DNA of 9,828 bases from contig CAMLLF010000087.1 in NCBI GenBank assembly GCA_946480705.1, forward strand, positions 1-9,828, in the 5' to 3' direction. The notes beneath the pieces were generated by a model. The model had not been told where the DNA came from. It made no database searches and saw only the letters and a program-made list of their open reading frames with translations. A program made the position numbers and the translations under genes. The DNA comes from an uncultured Lysobacteraceae bacterium. Lineage in GTDB: Bacteria; Pseudomonadota; Gammaproteobacteria; Xanthomonadales; Rhodanobacteraceae. Positions 7,301 through 9,828 of the stretch are shown here, piece after piece; the first letter of the stretch is position 1; each line of letters opens with the position of its first letter.

Positions 7301-8747
7301 GCGGCAGCTGCGGCAGCAGTGCTTCGAGCAGTTCCGCGCCCTTGCCGCGGCGCACGCGGCCCGGCACGACGAGGCGCAGTCCGCGGCGCGACGTTGCGGC
7401 CGGCGGGGGCGTGTCGGAAAGCGCTTCGGCGAACGGCGCCGTGCCATGCGCGATGACGCGCGACGGCAGCTCGCCGAGTTCGGGCGCCAGGCGCAGCACG
7501 TTCGCGAGCGCCGTGCGGCTCGGCGCGACGAGCCGCGCGCGGGCCGCGCGCAGCGCGGCGACATAGGCGTCGCGCAGGAGCTGCCAGTAGTCCGGCGAGC
7601 GGCTGGCGAATTCGAAGCCTTCGTCGGCGGACTTCAGGTCGGCGGCGCGCTGGGCCGCGTCGAACGCGAGCGCCGGATCGCCGAAGTCGCGGTGCAGCAG
7701 TGGCCACAGCGGATAGCAGTCGTGCGTGACGACGAGCGTCGGCAGGCCGCTGCGCAGCGCGTCGAGGCTGTGGCCGATCAGCGAGGAGACGACGACCGCG
7801 TCGACGCCGTAGCGCGTCAGCACGTCGCCGAAGAACGCGTTCCAGTCGTGATGCTGCGCCACCGTGTCGGCGATCGGCGCGGGCAGCGCGAGTTCGCGCA
7901 GCGGCGGGCCGAGCAGGCTGCCGTCATGGAGTTCGAGCACTTCGCCGTAGCGGCGGCGCGTGAAGTCGCCGCGCGCGCGCAGGACGAGGTGCGCGTGCGT
8001 CGTATCGCTCGCGGCGAGATCGCGGACGAAGCGTTCGGCGCCGCCGCCCCAGCCGTGCAGCACGTGCAGCAGGACCGGTCGGCCGTCGCGGCCGAACCGG
8101 GCCGGCGTGAAATCGGACTGTTCGAGTGCGACGGCGAGGCGGCTGCGCAGTTCGCCGATTCGCGATGGCATGGAATCCGCGTCGCGGCGTTTCGGTGCCG
8201 ACGGCGCGGCGACATGGACATGATCGAGCCGCACGCGGCGGCCGGTGCCGCGCGACTCGGCATCGAGCCGCGCAAGCAGGCCGCCATGCCAGGCGCTGGC
8301 GAGCGCCGACACGTCGCCGCCGTCAATGGCGAGGCCGCGGCCGTAGGCATGGCAGAGCGCGTCGATGCGGTCGGTCCCGGCGTGCGCGCCGGGGCAGGGA
8401 TCCCAGCCGGCGCCGGCGTTGTCGAGCGGGCTGGCGACGAGCACGTCGTCCGCGCTCAGTGCCGCGAGCAGGCGTTCGGTCCACAACGGCGGCACGTGCG
8501 TGCCGCTGCGCAGCAGGATCAGCGACAGCCCGGGCCAGCGCTCGCGGCCTGCGTCGATCAGTGCGGCGTCGGTCGCGGCGGCGGCCCCGATGCGCATCAC
8601 GTCGGCCGGGACATCCGCGGTCAGCGTCGTCGCGACGGCCAGACCGTCGGGCAGCCGGTCGAACAGCAGGCGCCACCAGTCGGCGGCAGCAGGGGCGCCG
8701 TGAACAATCAGGGCGGCACGGGGCGCAGCGGAGGAGAGCAGGGGCAC
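4371..8747 (-). CDS. Composite multi-domain glycosyltransferase (GT4, coiled coil, GT2, GT4-like)
   Basis: A 1458-residue cytoplasmic or membrane-associated enzyme, probably for O-antigen, capsule or another surface polysaccharide; donor and acceptor sugars are unknown. Residues about 60-170 resemble a degenerate GT2 half (LILLRSGTHVPPLW where GT2 domains have LFLNNDTxVTPGW). Residues about 225-600 form a GT4 module: HGWGGGAERFV, THDCYPLWP, and E-x7-E at Glu536/Glu544. Residues 636-745 are a charged coiled coil ending in SLSWRLTKPLR. Residues 831-1045 are an intact-looking GT2: PQVSIVIPVYNK, VDDCSSDD, FLNNDT and YYEDTD (1015-1020). Residues about 1097-1458 are a second GT4-like module (VFVGSFQHPPNEDAMLWF, APLRYGAGVKGKVNMAMSYG) lacking E-x7-E. 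There is no signal peptide or clear membrane span. The GTG at 8747 is forced by an in-frame stop at 8756-8754; AAGGA lies 11 bases upstream. No polysaccharide cluster surrounds it here. The glycosyltransferase call is very sure, the pathway is not. Confidence 0.93.
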   Translation of the reverse strand: MPLLSSAAPRAALIVHGAPAAADWWRLLFDRLPDGLAVATTLTADVPADVMRIGAAAATDAALIDAGRERWPGLSLILLRSGTHVPPLWTERLLAALSADDVLVASPLDNAGAGWDPCPGAHAGTDRIDALCHAYGRGLAIDGGDVSALASAWHGGLLARLDAESRGTGRRVRLDHVHVAAPSAPKRRDADSMPSRIGELRSRLAVALEQSDFTPARFGRDGRPVLLHVLHGWGGGAERFVRDLAASDTTHAHLVLRARGDFTRRRYGEVLELHDGSLLGPPLRELALPAPIADTVAQHHDWNAFFGDVLTRYGVDAVVVSSLIGHSLDALRSGLPTLVVTHDCYPLWPLLHRDFGDPALAFDAAQRAADLKSADEGFEFASRSPDYWQLLRDAYVAALRAARARLVAPSRTALANVLRLAPELGELPSRVIAHGTAPFAEALSDTPPPAATSRRGLRLVVPGRVRRGKGAELLEALLPQLPPEVELVLLGAGAEGHAFFGRSGVHVVLDYAREQLPALVATLNPDAALILPTVAETFSYTLSECWSLGLPVLATRVGALAERIDDGVDGFLVAPDAAAVRDGIAALIAQPQRLERARAVLRARAPRSLADMSADYRRELPSSATHPVTAPQAATPAQLELGALRAQLDAVQAELERRAAVLKQQTRELDARAEWASELDRELRRSQRDVRTAMNEIERLQDDVERRTEWLKRTQDDYTAIEREFEERTRWALSLKAELDRAYGSLSWRLTKPLRYGMRRLRGLRTRIAFSATRTLGLFRRMQASLRRRGLAGTLQRALREFRRSAPPAVAIAGEPATQFDDFSLPVADAPQVSIVIPVYNKIAYTLACLKSLATHAGSATFEVIIVDDCSSDDTPERLADVDGARAIRNAQNLGFVGSCNAGAAAARGEYVLFLNNDTVVTPGWLEALLRCFAEEPDAGLVGAKLVYPDGRLQEAGGIVFRDGSGWNYGRFEDPADPRYNFRREADYCSGAAILLRRDLFESLGGFDQRYAPAYYEDTDLAFAVRAAGLKVYYEPRSTVIHFEGITAGTDTGSGMKRYQVVNREKFLDKWKSALALQPAPIDDAALAPRAATFRREKRLLVVDACTPTPDQDSGSLRMVNLMRLLRALGWQVTFFADNRLYVAGYTEALQALGVEVLYAPYMNDPIRLFRQRGAEFDAVLLSRHYIAINYLGLARLYAPKAKLIFDTVDLHYLRERRAAELENSDELRRKAERTRAQEHKLIRECDATLVVSPVEQELLARELPQARVEILSNVHEVFGCRRGFAERSDLVFVGSFQHPPNEDAMLWFAREILPRLRDALPGARLHVIGQPIPDALRDYAAADFVLHGFVADLEPYMDGCRVSVAPLRYGAGVKGKVNMAMSYGLPVVATPAAVEGMHIRADSDVLVAADAEAFAAAIVRLYGDATLWETLSANGLANVERHFSFDAAKRALSRILA

Positions 8748-8758
8748 TATTCGTTAAG

Positions 8759-8763
8759 TCCTT
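8759..8763 (-). promoter_or_regulatory. Shine-Dalgarno-like site of the glycosyltransferase
   Basis: AAGGA on the minus strand, separated by 11 bases from the GTG start at 8747. The spacing is longer than usual. Because an in-frame stop lies at 8756-8754, no earlier start is possible, so the GTG with this somewhat distant site is the best choice. Combined with GTG, it suggests modest translation. Confidence 0.4.
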
Positions 8764-8800
8764 GTTGTGCGAGCCGATCCGCGCACGCGAAAAGGCCCGG

Positions 8801-8806
8801 ATTATC
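8801..8806 (-). promoter_or_regulatory. Candidate -10 box for the glycosyltransferase
   Basis: GATAAT on the minus strand matches TATAAT at five of six bases and stands out in GC-rich DNA, 54 bases before the GTG at 8747. No convincing -35 is seen: the hexamer at a 17-base spacing is TTTCGT. Position and composition support it only weakly. Confidence 0.35.
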
Positions 8807-8811
8807 GCGGA

Positions 8812-8824
8812 TAGGCGCCGCCTA
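8812..8824. repeat. 13-base inverted repeat in the divergent promoter region
   Basis: TAGGCG (8812-8817), a central C, and CGCCTA (8819-8824) form a near-perfect dyad between the two candidate divergent promoters. It lies just upstream of the glycosyltransferase -10 candidate, so it could be a binding site for a regulator of one or both genes. It may also be chance in GC-rich DNA. Confidence 0.35.
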
Positions 8825-8866
8825 CGAAACCGTTGCGGCCGGCGCCAGCGGGTCAGTCGCTTCGGG

Positions 8867-8872
8867 TACACT
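8867..8872 (+). promoter_or_regulatory. Candidate -10 box for mrcB
   Basis: TACACT matches TATAAT at four of six bases and lies 23 bases before the GTG at 8896. No clear -35 box is present. It is the only AT-leaning hexamer close to the gene start, so the assignment rests mostly on position. Confidence 0.3.
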
Positions 8873-8895
8873 GCGCCGGCCGCGCCGCCGTTCCG

Positions 8896-9828
8896 GTGGA
8901 CGGCGTTGATTCGGGTGCCGTCGCGCGGCGATTGCGATTGCGGCGGCCAGCCTCCACCGGTCTGGGTTCCACCTTGGCATTTCTCTCCCGCTGCGCCGAG
9001 CTGGCGCGTCTGCTCTGGCGCTGGCTGCGCGCGCCGTTCTGGTTCGGCCTGGGTTTCGTCGTCGCGTTCGCCGTTCCCTACGCGCTGTATCTCGACGCGC
9101 AGGTGCGCGAACGGTTCGACGACCTGTCCTGGGAAACGCCGACGCGCATCTATGCGCGCGCGCTGGAAATCGTACCGGGCATGCCGCTCGATGCGGCGAC
9201 GCTGACGGTCGAACTCGAAGCCGCGCGCTACGACGAGGTCACCGGCGCGCGGTCGCCGGGCAGCTTCATGCGCGACGGCGACCGTTTCGTGATCTCGCGG
9301 CGCGCGTTCGCCTCGCTCGACGGTCTGGAGAAGGCGCGCCGCGTCGAAGTCGCGATCGCGCGTTCGCGCGTGGCGGCCATCCGGGACATCGACACGGGCA
9401 AGGCGCTCGAGCGCGTACGCCTGGATCCGGCGCGTATCGCGACGCTGTACGGCGCCGAGCAGGAAGAGCGCCGCGTCGCGAAGCTCGGCCAGATGCCGCC
9501 GCTGCTCGTGACCGGTCTGCAGGCCGTCGAAGATCGCAGCTTCAAGCACCATCACGGCGTCGACTTCATCGCGATCCTGCGCGCGAGCTGGGCCAACCTT
9601 GCCGCGGGCCATGTCGTGCAGGGCGGTTCGACGCTGACCCAGCAGCTCGTCAAGAACCTGTTCCTCGACCGCGGCCAGAACTTCCTGCGCAAGGGCAACG
9701 AGGCGCTGATCGCGCTCCTGATCGAGGCGCGCTATGACAAGCACCGCATTCTCGAGGCCTACGTCAACGAGATCTTCCTCGGCCAGCAGGGCGGCCAGGC
9801 CGTGCACGGTTTCGCCGCGGCGAGCGAG
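8896..9828 (+). CDS. mrcB: Penicillin-binding protein 1B, N-terminal part (3' end outside window)
   Basis: Bifunctional peptidoglycan glycosyltransferase/transpeptidase anchored in the inner membrane; only the first 311 or so residues are visible. Numbered from GTG 8896: a basic cytoplasmic tail (1-45), a membrane segment about 47-68 (FWFGLGFVVAFAVPYALYL), a UB2H-like domain about 83-170 starting at TRIYARALEI, then the GT51 transglycosylase domain. This has catalytic Glu212 in VEDRSFKHHHGVD and the second motif QGGSTLTQQLVKN at 242-254. The transpeptidase domain lies beyond the right edge. The frame is open from 8815 and holds no ATG before 9181, which is past the membrane segment, so the start is non-ATG: GTG 8896 (chosen) or TTG 8932, 8938 or 8974. 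No good Shine-Dalgarno precedes any of them. Codons 8896-8973 are less GC-rich at position three, which would favour TTG 8974. Family sure, start unsure. Confidence 0.93.
   Translation, partial: MDGVDSGAVARRLRLRRPASTGLGSTLAFLSRCAELARLLWRWLRAPFWFGLGFVVAFAVPYALYLDAQVRERFDDLSWETPTRIYARALEIVPGMPLDAATLTVELEAARYDEVTGARSPGSFMRDGDRFVISRRAFASLDGLEKARRVEVAIARSRVAAIRDIDTGKALERVRLDPARIATLYGAEQEERRVAKLGQMPPLLVTGLQAVEDRSFKHHHGVDFIAILRASWANLAAGHVVQGGSTLTQQLVKNLFLDRGQNFLRKGNEALIALLIEARYDKHRILEAYVNEIFLGQQGGQAVHGFAAASE

Noticed and set aside
6019..7707. A 562-codon open frame on the minus strand inside the glycosyltransferase gene
   Set aside because: An Arg/Ala-rich out-of-frame shadow of the real coding sequence; no motif and no own start signals.
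7230..8909. A 559-codon plus-strand open frame ending in the promoter region
   Set aside because: Antisense to the N-terminal half of the glycosyltransferase; biased composition and no motif.
8323..9807. A 494-codon minus-strand open frame spanning the divergent region and mrcB
   Set aside because: It overlaps the well-supported PBP1b motifs on the other strand and runs into the glycosyltransferase in a different frame. No domain seen.
1..9828. CRISPR arrays, tRNA/rRNA genes, insertion sequences, phage or toxin-antitoxin genes
   Set aside because: No regular direct repeats, cloverleaf-type sequences, terminal inverted repeats, transposase motifs or small paired genes were recognised on either strand.

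Overview
This is a GC-rich chromosomal window from a gram-negative proteobacterium. The KdpD, cysteine synthase and PBP1b sequences, together with the DUF3060 secreted protein, suggest a gammaproteobacterium of the Xanthomonadales/Lysobacterales type. That placement is an inference from remembered family resemblance, not a database result. No tRNA, rRNA, CRISPR array, insertion sequence, integrase or phage gene was seen. Coding density is high and every gap between genes is under 150 bases.

Layout. (1) The left edge to 2698 (+) is kdpD, the potassium-responsive sensor kinase, complete except for perhaps a few N-terminal residues. No kdpE regulator follows it. (2) 2843-3217 (+) is a small secreted protein with 18-residue G-x-x-N repeats (DUF3060-like), with its own plausible promoter. 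(3) 3242-3270 is a strong hairpin terminator between this gene and the converging cysteine synthase. (4) 3305-4261 (-) is a CysK/CysM-type cysteine synthase. (5) 4371-8747 (-) is a very large, 1458-residue composite glycosyltransferase. It has a GT4 module, a coiled coil, a GT2 module and a C-terminal GT4-like module, preceded by what looks like a decayed GT2-like region. (6) 8748-8895 is a short divergent promoter region. (7) About 8896 to the right edge (+) is the start of mrcB (PBP1b), cut by the window after the first part of its transglycosylase domain. Its start must be a non-ATG codon.

How the genes relate. The window is a set of housekeeping and envelope genes rather than one operon. 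KdpD senses potassium limitation or turgor at the inner membrane. The composite glycosyltransferase and PBP1b are divergently transcribed, and both build cell-surface polymers: probably a surface polysaccharide and peptidoglycan respectively. The cysteine synthase lies downstream of the glycosyltransferase on the same strand and has its own ribosome binding site, so it may be partly co-transcribed with it. No other polysaccharide genes are visible, so the glycosyltransferase looks like an orphan here.

The most interesting items are the architecture of the glycosyltransferase (an apparently decayed extra GT-A region, a tryptophan-phased coiled coil, and a C-terminal GT4 lacking the E-x7-E motif), the kdpD gene without an adjacent kdpE, and the beta-solenoid-like repeat protein. 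I found no clear evidence of an entirely new multi-gene system.
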